Source: an uncultured Clostridium sp.
GTDB taxonomy: Bacteria > Bacillota > Clostridia > TANB77 > CAG-508
Length of the DNA: 14,042 nt
Direction of reading: 5' to 3'
Assembly (NCBI GenBank): GCA_900553125.1
Contig: USCB01000033.1
Coordinates: forward strand, 1 to 14,042
The notes below the pieces were generated by a model. That model had not been told where the DNA came from. It did not search any database and was given only the letters and a program-made list of their open reading frames with translations. The first letter of the stretch is position 1, and each line of letters starts with the position of its first letter. A program made the translations under genes and the position numbers. This document shows, one piece after another, positions 7,251 through 14,036 of this stretch.

Positions 7251-7341
7251 AGAAATTTTCCCTAGAATATCCACCAATTTTAAAATTTTTTATATTATTT
7301 TATAAATTGGTGGATAAAAAAATTCTAGGAAAAATTTCTGG
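7249..7341. repeat. 93-bp imperfect palindrome, MITE-like
   Basis: Outer arms CCAGAAATTTT (7249-7259) and AAAATTTCTGG (7331-7341) pair, then CCTAGAAT with ATTCTAGG, then ATCCACCAATTT (7269-7280) with AAATTGGTGGAT (7304-7315). A 6-base A insertion lies in the right arm and the centre is AT-rich. The size, the long terminal arms and the absence of coding capacity fit a miniature inverted-repeat element. It overlaps the neighbouring hairpin by two bases. No target-site duplication is obvious. Confidence 0.7.
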
Positions 7342-7357
7342 CTTATCCTTCAAAAAG

Positions 7358-7386
7358 TTGAAAACTCAACAATTACATGATATAAT
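7358..7386 (+). promoter_or_regulatory. Sigma-A-type promoter for the cofE-like gene
   Basis: -35 TTGAAA (7358-7363), a 17-bp spacer and a perfect -10 TATAAT (7381-7386). The -35 is embedded in a small palindrome GTTGA-AAAC-TCAAC (7357-7370), a possible operator. The promoter starts 17 bp after the MITE-like palindrome, so that insertion may have replaced older upstream sequence. Confidence 0.75.
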
Positions 7387-7432
7387 AATATGTATAATCT
7401 TTGCTTAACTTATGTGTACAAATTTTAATTTT

Positions 7433-7440
7433 AGGAGGAG
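7433..7440 (+). promoter_or_regulatory. Ribosome binding site deciding the cofE-like start
   Basis: AGGAGGAG ends 4 bases before ATG 7445-7447. It is inside the longer open frame that begins at 7412, so translation most likely starts at 7445. Confidence 0.8.
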
Positions 7441-7444
7441 TATT

Positions 7445-8179
7445 ATGCAAAAAATCGAATATTTAGCAATACCAAATTTTCCACTTATTAAAACTGGAGA
7501 CAATATTTCACAAGTAATTTTAGATTCTTGCAATAGTAACAACATTGATATTAAACCTAATGACATTATTGTAATCGCTCAAAAGATTGTATCTATTGCA
7601 GAAGATGCTATTGTTAACTTGAATAATGTCATTGCATCTGCTGAAGCTCAGAAAATGGCTGAAAAGACTGGTAGAAGTCCAGAAGAATGTCAAGTATTTT
7701 TAGATGAATCATCCGAAATATTAGACATTATTGGAAGACATGTTATTACTCGTCATAAGATTGGATATGTTTGTACAAGTGCTGGAATTGACAAGTCTAA
7801 TGTATCCGATAAAAAGAATAGGCTAGTAACTTTACTTCCGAAAAATCCAGATGAAAGTGCTCGTAAAATTCGTCATCAGATTGCTTTGTCTACTGGAATA
7901 AATACTGCTGTCATCATTATTGACAGTATGGGTAAACCCTATCGTAGAGGTTCCATTGCTGAAGCAATAGGAATTGCTGGAATAAAAGCTTTGGAAGAAA
8001 AAGAATCTGTGGATTTATATGGAAATTCTTCCAAATCACAGGTTGCTTTAGTTGATGAAGTTGCAGCAGGAGCTTCTATTTTAATGGGAGAAGCTAATGA
8101 AAAAACTCCTGTAATTATAGTAAGAGGTGTAACTTATACCCGCTCTGAAAATGCTAATATTAAAGATTTGTTGAAATAA
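7445..8179 (+). CDS. CofE/FbiB-like coenzyme F420-0:L-glutamate ligase homologue
   Basis: A 244-residue protein of the F420 gamma-glutamyl ligase family (PF01996), whose characterised members add L-glutamate to F420-0 using GTP. Family blocks seen are IVIAQKIVS (42-50), the long Ala-rich helix region, TSAGIDKSNV (111-120, equivalent to the conserved AGxDxSN metal/GTP site), PKNPDESARKIR (132-143), DSMGKPYRRG (160-169, family DxxGRPWRxG), AIGIAGIKAL (174-183) and VDEVAAGASILMGE (203-216). Coverage is end to end, so the fold and probably a ligase activity are kept. The DSMGKPYRRG block departs from the usual Arg and Trp. No other F420 genes are in the window, and many Clostridia carry such homologues without F420, so the true substrate is uncertain. 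It is a single gene with its own promoter and terminator, and its GC matches the housekeeping genes. Confidence 0.88.
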   Translation: MQKIEYLAIPNFPLIKTGDNISQVILDSCNSNNIDIKPNDIIVIAQKIVSIAEDAIVNLNNVIASAEAQKMAEKTGRSPEECQVFLDESSEILDIIGRHVITRHKIGYVCTSAGIDKSNVSDKKNRLVTLLPKNPDESARKIRHQIALSTGINTAVIIIDSMGKPYRRGSIAEAIGIAGIKALEEKESVDLYGNSSKSQVALVDEVAAGASILMGEANEKTPVIIVRGVTYTRSENANIKDLLK

Positions 8180-8192
8180 TTCTGGTTTCATC

Positions 8193-8224
8193 ATAATGGG
8201 ATTTCTTATTAGAAATCCCATTAT
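8193..8224 (+). terminator. Rho-independent terminator after the cofE-like gene
   Basis: A 14-bp perfect stem (ATAATGGGATTTCT and its complement) with a 4-base loop TATT, followed on the plus strand by TTTTC. It begins 13 bases after the stop. It also separates the convergent six-gene operon, though its minus-strand exit lacks a T run. Confidence 0.85.
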
Positions 8225-8242
8225 TTTCACTAAGCTACACAT

Positions 8243-9169
8243 TTATCTTTCATGTTCTTCTACTACTCTTTCATTGGTTATATCATTTAATACTTTCAAA
8301 ATCGTATTTTTGTCTTTAACTACACTTAATAGTCCTAAATAATGCTTTATTCCATAAATATTTAATCTTTTATCTAAATCTTTAAATTCAAACATTTCGT
8401 TATACTTTTCAGATAATAAGTTTAAAATTCCTGTATATTCATTATCTTTTATTTTTTCCTTTATTTTATCATTAACAATTAATCTAGGTGTTTTTTGCAT
8501 AACATTAAAAATATTTAATTCATAATCGATAGATGCTATTCTTAATCTATCATAATCCAATACAGTAATATTTTTTTCATCGTCTATTAAAATATTATCA
8601 AAATGCATATCTGTATGGCATATTTTAAAATTTGTTTCATCCAAAGACTCTATGTTTTTACCAACATAATTTCGTATCCTACTGTATAATTCATTATAAT
8701 TCATTCCCTTTTTTATTAATGAATTTATTTTCTTTTCTATATCTTTTCTGAATTTTTCTTTCCAATCATTTTCATTCATTGCAGATTCAAATACATCTCC
8801 AATTGGTATATTATGAATACTTCTTAAACTTTCACAAATTTTACCAATTACATCTTCTTTTTCTTCATTATTTAGTTCTCCCCATTTAAAAGATAAATTC
8901 ACTCCCTTAGCTTTTTCTTCTATCTGCCACATATTTTTATTTTCTGGTTCTAAACAACTATATATAACTTTTGGGCAATTTATAATTCCATAATATTTTT
9001 TACAAAATTCACTTGCTCTTTGAAAGTTTTTATAATTATTTTCATTAACACAACTCTTAAATATGTATCTATTATTAATAGAATAAATTTGGTTTGTATA
9101 TCCATAAGATATTTCATTTATTTCTCTTATTGGTTCTTCTATAATTGTTTCTATTTTTTTCAAATCCAT
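8243..9169 (-). CDS. APH/choline-kinase-like small-molecule phosphotransferase
   Basis: A 308-residue kinase of the aminoglycoside phosphotransferase fold (PF01636). The glycine-containing nucleotide loop is SYGYTNQIYS (21-30), with the ATP-binding Lys at K38 in YIFKSC. The catalytic loop CHTDMHFDNIL (184-194) gives the HxDxxxxN pattern with D187 as base and N192, and the metal-binding Asp is D205 in VLDYDRLR. All key residues are present, so it should be active on some hydroxylated substrate. It is the last gene of the six-gene minus-strand operon, 23 bp after the MBL gene, with an AAAGGAAA ribosome site. The family includes kinases for choline, ethanolamine, homoserine, thiamine, sugars and antibiotics. 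Its context beside a glycosyltransferase and SAM synthetase points to a biosynthetic step rather than drug resistance, but the substrate cannot be read from the sequence. Confidence 0.85.
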   Translation of the reverse strand: MDLKKIETIIEEPIREINEISYGYTNQIYSINNRYIFKSCVNENNYKNFQRASEFCKKYYGIINCPKVIYSCLEPENKNMWQIEEKAKGVNLSFKWGELNNEEKEDVIGKICESLRSIHNIPIGDVFESAMNENDWKEKFRKDIEKKINSLIKKGMNYNELYSRIRNYVGKNIESLDETNFKICHTDMHFDNILIDDEKNITVLDYDRLRIASIDYELNIFNVMQKTPRLIVNDKIKEKIKDNEYTGILNLLSEKYNEMFEFKDLDKRLNIYGIKHYLGLLSVVKDKNTILKVLNDITNERVVEEHER

Positions 9170-9192
9170 ATTTTGTATTTCCTTTCATATTT

Positions 9193-9837
9193 TTAAAAAA
9201 TTTTCAGTTTAATCTCTGTATTTTTTAAATTATCTTTATATATTATATCAGAATGTCCAGGTATTATTATATCATACTTATTTTTTATCATTTTCTTTGT
9301 TTCTATATATTGTACTGGTTGCTGTGCATTTCCAAATTCTTTGTTATTTAAATAATCATTCAATGATTTTATTGAATCTCCAGCAATTAAAATATTTTTA
9401 TTATTTTTCACAAATTCTAACGAAGAATGCCCTATTGTATGACCATAAGTTAAGACTATCCTTATATTTTCAGTTATATTCATTGGTTTATCGAATTTAA
9501 TTATGTTATATTTATCTAATATCTTTAATAACGGCTTATACAAATCATAATCTTCATTGTTATTGTATAAATTTTCTATTTCTCTAGAGTTTATATAAAT
9601 TTTTGTATCTTTAAATAAATCCAAATTACTACAATGGTCAAAATGTAAATGAGAAATAAATACTTTATCAATCTTTTCTTTTTGCAAAAATTCATATATT
9701 ACTTTTCTTACTCCAAAACTCCCCGTATCAAATAAAATATTTTCATTTTCATCTTTTATAAAAGTTACTGATGCATACCCAAAAGCTCCTTTAGATGGCT
9801 TAATATTTAATCCTTTAATTACTTGTTCAAAATTCAT
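9193..9837 (-). CDS. Metallo-beta-lactamase-fold hydrolase
   Basis: A 214-residue single-domain hydrolase with a complete dinuclear metal site (numbered from the ATG at 9837): HLHFDH at 63-68 supplies two His, Asp and His, TYGHTIGHSSLEF (131-143) the next His, AGDS (153-156) the bridging Asp, and IPGHSD (193-198) the last His. An upstream ATG at 9843 overlaps the aroE stop (ATGA), but GAGGAG lies only 2 bases from it and 8 bases from the second ATG, so 9837 is preferred. The family covers lactonases, thioesterases, glyoxalases and phosphodiesterases. The compact size and HSSLEF helix look most like lactonase or general hydrolase types. In this operon it may open a lactone or ester intermediate. 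Antibiotic beta-lactamase is unlikely, as no signal peptide is seen. Confidence 0.87.
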   Translation of the reverse strand: MNFEQVIKGLNIKPSKGAFGYASVTFIKDENENILFDTGSFGVRKVIYEFLQKEKIDKVFISHLHFDHCSNLDLFKDTKIYINSREIENLYNNNEDYDLYKPLLKILDKYNIIKFDKPMNITENIRIVLTYGHTIGHSSLEFVKNNKNILIAGDSIKSLNDYLNNKEFGNAQQPVQYIETKKMIKNKYDIIIPGHSDIIYKDNLKNTEIKLKIF

Positions 9838-9839
9838 TT

Positions 9840-10706
9840 TCATTTCTCCTCAATATTATATCCATTATCTAATATATATTTTTTTGCTTCCTCTATATCA
9901 ATTTCATCACATTTTATTCCTGTCCATATTTCAAAAGCTAATAATATCTGATATGTCATCATATATAATCCAGAGCAGGTTTTAGCACCATACTGATTTG
10001 CTTTATTTAATAATTTTGTTTCATAAGGATTAAATATTACATCAAAGAAGCATTTCTTCGACATATTATTTATCTTTTCAAAGATGCTGTCATTTAATAA
10101 TTGTTCAGAACTATTAGGATACATTCCAACAGGAGTTGCATTAATAATTATATCTGCTTATTGTATTTGTGTAATATAATTTTTATTTGATAATTCATAT
10201 ATTTTAATATCTTTTGAAATAGTTTTAATCATATCTTCTGCTTCTTCTCTATATCTATTCATTACTACTATATTTTTAGTCTTTTTATAAATTTCATAAC
10301 ATATAGGTCTTGCAGCACCTCCTGCACCTATCAATAATACTTTTTTATCTGTTGTTATATTACATAGTTTATTTTCTATTGCCTGTACAGCTGCGATTCC
10401 ATCAGTATTGAACCCTATAAATTTATCCTTTTCAATTTTAACTGTATTAACAGAATTTATTATACTAGCTGATTCATCAATATTATCTATAAATTTAACA
10501 ATATCGATTTTATATGGAATCGTTATATTAAATCCGCAAAAGCCTAGCGTTCTCATAGCTTGAATCGTTTCTTCTAGTTTTTCTTTTGATTCAACATTTA
10601 TTTTTAAATGTTCATATTCAATATTTTTTTTCCTACTTATAAACTTAAACATACTAGGTGAAACACTATGTTCCACTGGATTTCCTATTAAAGCCGAGTA
10701 TCTCAT
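9840..10706 (-). pseudogene. aroE: Shikimate 5-dehydrogenase-like, interrupted by one in-frame stop
   Basis: Read through a single TAA at 10160-10158, this is a full-length AroE-family protein (about 288 codons), an NADP-dependent reductase of 3-dehydroshikimate or a related substrate. The N-terminal substrate domain has HSVSPSMF (13-20), NITIPYK with catalytic K66, VNTV (86-89) and GFNTDG with D102. The nucleotide domain has GAGGAARP (127-134) and NRYREEA (150-156). After the stop the frame continues with INATPVGMYP, FDVIFNPYETKLL and GLYMMTYQ, all family signatures. Nothing else is damaged. The start overlaps the previous gene's stop (ATGA), and its GGAGG ribosome site is inside that gene's last codons, so translation is coupled. 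The lesion may be recent, a sequencing error, or suppressed. Neither fragment alone should be active. The paralogue may serve a dedicated pathway rather than general aromatic synthesis. Confidence 0.87.
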
Positions 10707-11653
10707 TTTTTACCTCCTTTTGCAATATAATTAGAAACATCTGAAATATTTCCACTTACATATTCTATTTTATTAGTTTTGAATAAATAATTTATCAATT
10801 CATTTCTTTCACTAGCAAATTTCTTATTGTCTAATGATGGAATGCAATCTATTATTTTACCATTATTAATCATTGTCGTACAAGTATTTCTTATATATCT
10901 GGAAAAATTTTCATTCAGATATAATATATTATTTAATGTTCTTGCATCCCTACAAAATAATTTTTTTTCATTATCTATATGAACTATGTAAAATTTATTA
11001 GCCTCAATAATTTTCTTTTCAATATCAATTTCCAATTCTTTTGGATAAAATTTCTTTTTTAATGTCCACGTATCAATATCTTTTTTAACATTTTCTACAT
11101 TAAATTTATTCAATAATTGAGGTATGTTTCTTTTTATTGATTCATATCTAAGAAAAAAATATTGTGTTCCGCCTAATAGTTTGATATTATCTAAAATTTT
11201 ATAGTCAATAACACATAAATCATTTCCTATTATTTTTGCTCCATATTTTCTGCAAAGTTCAATTGCTATGGTTGTTTTTCCTGCTCCTTCTTTTCCTAGT
11301 AACATTATTCCGTTTCCATTTAATGAAATTGCAGCAGCATGGCAAGTCAAACTTTTATTAAACCTTCTATTGACTTCAAGTAATGGGTATAACAAAAACA
11401 TAATAGTCATTCCATTATCCAATTCATTTATAGGATATTTAATTATTAATATATTATCTTCATATTTTATAGTTCTATTATCACAATTAATATACTTTAC
11501 TTTGTATTTTATATCTTCATTTTTATAGTTTTCTTCTAACATGATTTTTGGAAAATCTATAAAATCAATTTTTCCTTTCAATCTTTGATATAAGTTTATA
11601 TTTGATTCTATTTCAACACAACATCCACATGAGCTTACTAACATTTTATACAT
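10703..11653 (-). CDS. HPr kinase/phosphorylase-like P-loop kinase
   Basis: A 316-residue protein whose central part matches the HprK C-terminal kinase fold. CHAAAISLNGNGIMLLG (104-120) leads into Walker A GKEGAGKTT (120-128), then KYGAKIIGNDLCVID (137-150, with the acidic residue that follows the first strands in HprK-like kinases). The upstream part (1-100) is not the HprK N-terminal domain. It begins MYKMLVSSCGCCVEI, an unusual CxCC cluster at residues 9-12. The K-loop/signature region of true HprK is not evident, so regulation of sugar uptake through HPr is unlikely. Such HprK-related proteins occur in polysaccharide and peptide-modification gene clusters, where some phosphorylate non-protein or peptide substrates (family knowledge). 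It is third in the operon, 12 bp after the SAM synthetase gene and overlapping aroE by 4 bp. Confidence 0.75.
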   Translation of the reverse strand: MYKMLVSSCGCCVEIESNINLYQRLKGKIDFIDFPKIMLEENYKNEDIKYKVKYINCDNRTIKYEDNILIIKYPINELDNGMTIMFLLYPLLEVNRRFNKSLTCHAAAISLNGNGIMLLGKEGAGKTTIAIELCRKYGAKIIGNDLCVIDYKILDNIKLLGGTQYFFLRYESIKRNIPQLLNKFNVENVKKDIDTWTLKKKFYPKELEIDIEKKIIEANKFYIVHIDNEKKLFCRDARTLNNILYLNENFSRYIRNTCTTMINNGKIIDCIPSLDNKKFASERNELINYLFKTNKIEYVSGNISDVSNYIAKGGKK

Positions 11654-11665
11654 AATATTTCCTCT

Positions 11666-12865
11666 TTAAAATAAATTTCTATGTTTTAAGATTTCTACTG
11701 TATAATCAATTCCTAATTCTCTATCTATTATTTCCTGTATTTTATTTCTATCACAATCTTTGTCAACATTTATATAAATCAAATATGGTGGGATTAAAGA
11801 ATACTTATTTCTTGTAAGCATTGTAATTTGATTTTTTAGATTCATTTCATTATATATAGCTTTAGATAATCTATTGCTCAAAAAACTTAATACTCGTCCA
11901 GTGTGATATCTAGGGTTCTTTCCAGATGGTGCTTCCATTGAATTTGGTCTAAATGTTGATATAATTCCTAATGAGGAATTTCCCCTCCCCACAAGACCTT
12001 CTTCTCCACATTCTGCACTTGTACCAATTCCTAACATATATATGGTTCCTTTTTTATCATTATCATATTTTGCATTTACACTAACATTCACTTCATATTC
12101 TGTGCCTTTACATATTTCTTTTGCTAGATTATTTAATTTTATTTCATATTTATTTACAATATTATAATAATCTTCTCTTGAGTTAATTTCAGTAGAAATT
12201 ACTGGCATACATACTATGACTTCAATTTTCTTATCAATTCTAGAAACCATTACCTTTATATCTTGTCCAATTTCTTTATATTGTGGTATAGGATAGCCTT
12301 TTTCATTTGTTTTCCAAAAAAAATGTTCTATTTCAATTGCTAATCTTTCACATATTGTGTATGGATAATATGATATAACAACAGAAGTATCATTTGCAAA
12401 AACCTCTTTTGCGTCTGGAATATCATCTAAATCTCTAGGTGAAAACCAATGTGGTACTCTAGTATGTTGCGTTGAATTTATAATTATATCTAAATCTTCT
12501 TCTACATTAATATGAGGCAATACACAGCCTATATATTCTTTAGTTGTATCTTTTATAATCTTATCTAAATCAATTTTCTCTCCATTATATGTATTACTGA
12601 TTCTTCCATTTATAACTACTTTTATTGGCTTTATTTTTTTAATACTTCCAAAATTATTTGTAACCCAACCTGCACCAATATATAATTTATCTATATTATG
12701 GTGTAAAATAGCACCAAAATGTTCTAAACAATATTTTGAATAAACTCTTGATATTTCTTCTGCCAATGCATCTGCAAGAGTATCAGGATGTCCTACTCCC
12801 TTTCTTTCAACGATTTCAATACTATCGTTCTCTGGGTTCATATATTCTTTGCCAATTTTTAACAT
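11666..12865 (-). CDS. Archaeal-type S-adenosylmethionine synthetase (methionine adenosyltransferase)
   Basis: At 399 residues this matches the archaeal MAT family (PF01941), which makes S-adenosylmethionine from methionine and ATP but is very distant in sequence from the usual bacterial MetK. Signatures: ERKGVGHPDTLADAL (20-34), the HHN-D motif in AILHHNIDKLYIGAGW (52-67), ANDTSVVISYYP (157-168), GQDIKVMVSR (200-209), GIGTSAECGEEGLVGRGN (279-296) and SMEAPSGKNPRYHTGRV (309-325). All conserved blocks look intact. An AGGAGG site lies in the 13-bp gap after the glycosyltransferase gene and overlaps that gene's TAG stop. A bacterial cell normally has MetK elsewhere, so this second, archaeal-type enzyme inside an accessory operon probably supplies SAM, or an analogue made from a modified methionine, to a dedicated pathway. 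No methyltransferase or radical-SAM gene is visible in the window. Confidence 0.92.
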   Translation of the reverse strand: MLKIGKEYMNPENDSIEIVERKGVGHPDTLADALAEEISRVYSKYCLEHFGAILHHNIDKLYIGAGWVTNNFGSIKKIKPIKVVINGRISNTYNGEKIDLDKIIKDTTKEYIGCVLPHINVEEDLDIIINSTQHTRVPHWFSPRDLDDIPDAKEVFANDTSVVISYYPYTICERLAIEIEHFFWKTNEKGYPIPQYKEIGQDIKVMVSRIDKKIEVIVCMPVISTEINSREDYYNIVNKYEIKLNNLAKEICKGTEYEVNVSVNAKYDNDKKGTIYMLGIGTSAECGEEGLVGRGNSSLGIISTFRPNSMEAPSGKNPRYHTGRVLSFLSNRLSKAIYNEMNLKNQITMLTRNKYSLIPPYLIYINVDKDCDRNKIQEIIDRELGIDYTVEILKHRNLF

Positions 12866-12878
12866 ATATAAATTCCTC

Positions 12879-13982
12879 CTAACTATTAATTATTTTTTTT
12901 CTCAAACTATTTGCTACATCTAATACTATTTTTTCAGCATTTATTGCACTCATATTTTCGACTCGATTCCAATATGAAACAGCTCTTATTATAAATAAAT
13001 TTTGAATTATTTTAGTTTCCTTTTCTGTAAAATGCTTTTTTATAATCAAATCTTTTATAATATTACTCATAATTTCTCCCCATTCGTCATCTAATATTAT
13101 TTTTTTCCCTTTGTATGACAATTTTTTTAAGTATATTTCTGTACTGTTTTGAATTTCTCTATATGATCTTATTAGTAACTCATTAGCTTCTTTTTTATGA
13201 GTATATTTTCTACTCGTTACTAAATTGATATCTTTAGTATTTAAAAGTTCTGACTTGCCCTTTATAATTATATCACGTTGATTTTCTATAGTATAAATAG
13301 CACTTCTTAATACCTCTCCAAACATATTATACATTTTTTTAAAGCTTGGCTTATGAATTTTTTCCCCTAATTTTATAGTATGTATATTGAATCCGCCATA
13401 TATTGCATTTAATGTCATATATATATCTATGCCATACTTTTTTATATCGTCATTTACAGTTTGTTTTAATATATATTCAATATATTTTTTATTAAAGGCA
13501 AAATCTCCACCAATTGGTTGCCTTATTTTAATACCTGATATAGCATAAATTAATGGAAAAGCAAATAAATTAGTAGTACTTCCTTCAAATCTATTTCTTT
13601 TATATGATGGAACAACATAGTCTGCTTTTGAACTTATTAACATATCTAAAAAATTCTCTATCCACCATTCTTCCATTGAAATCACATCTGCATCCAATGT
13701 CATTGCATAGTCTATATCATTTTCATGGCAAAATTTAAAAAAAATTATTAGATTTATTCCCTTTCCTATTTCAGGTGAACATATATAAACTTTTTTAGAA
13801 TTTTCAGTGTTTATTTGTTTGAATTTTTTTCCTGTACCATCTTTACTATTATTATCACAATTTACAATAAAGCATTCATAATTTCTTGTGTATTTTAGTA
13901 ATCCTCTATCTATTTTATTTACAATAAACTGAATAGAGTCAACTTCATTATATGTTGGTACACAAACAGCAATCTTTTTCAT
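12879..13982 (-). CDS. GT-A glycosyltransferase (GT2-like, resembling glucosyl/mannosylglycerate synthases)
   Basis: A 367-residue cytoplasmic glycosyltransferase without membrane helices. The N-terminal GT-A nucleotide-sugar domain shows CVPTYNEVDSI (7-17), NSKDGTG (45-51), GKG (73-75) and the metal-binding DxD in TLDADV (95-100). The acceptor half has ADYVVPSYKRNRFEGSTTN (120-138), RQPIGGDFAF (154-163), YGIDIYMTLNAIYGG (183-197) and LGEKIHKPS (205-213). This arrangement recalls enzymes that glycosylate glycerate or similar small acids (GT78/GT81-like) more than polymer synthases. That resemblance is from memory of motifs, and the acceptor is not proven. The C-terminal 150 residues are helical and unassigned. 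It is the first operon gene in view. Its ribosome site (GAGAAA) is weak, so the operon might instead start further upstream. Confidence 0.85.
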   Translation of the reverse strand: MKKIAVCVPTYNEVDSIQFIVNKIDRGLLKYTRNYECFIVNCDNNSKDGTGKKFKQINTENSKKVYICSPEIGKGINLIIFFKFCHENDIDYAMTLDADVISMEEWWIENFLDMLISSKADYVVPSYKRNRFEGSTTNLFAFPLIYAISGIKIRQPIGGDFAFNKKYIEYILKQTVNDDIKKYGIDIYMTLNAIYGGFNIHTIKLGEKIHKPSFKKMYNMFGEVLRSAIYTIENQRDIIIKGKSELLNTKDINLVTSRKYTHKKEANELLIRSYREIQNSTEIYLKKLSYKGKKIILDDEWGEIMSNIIKDLIIKKHFTEKETKIIQNLFIIRAVSYWNRVENMSAINAEKIVLDVANSLRKKIINS

Positions 13983-14000
13983 ATTTTTCTCGTATAATCA

Positions 14001-14036
14001 ATTATATAGAAATATTAATCTATTTAATTGATTAAT
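14001..14036 (-). promoter_or_regulatory. Possible operon promoter region with inverted repeat
   Basis: On the minus strand a TATAAT lies at 14006-14001, about 20 bases before the glycosyltransferase ATG, but no good -35 is found 16-18 bp upstream. Instead that region holds an inverted repeat, ATTAATC (14014-14020) and GATTAAT (14030-14036) with a 9-base spacer, which could be an activator or repressor site. This is weak evidence in very AT-rich DNA, and the window ends 6 bases beyond it. Confidence 0.35.

Noticed and set aside
8243..9843. Antibiotic resistance pair (aminoglycoside phosphotransferase plus beta-lactamase)
   Set aside because: Both are only fold-level matches. There is no signal peptide on the MBL protein, no resistance-type context, and the operon partners are biosynthetic.
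10703..11653. True HPr kinase/phosphorylase (hprK) of carbon catabolite control
   Set aside because: The N-terminal domain and downstream signature are absent, and there is no lgt or ptsH neighbour. Only the P-loop core is shared.
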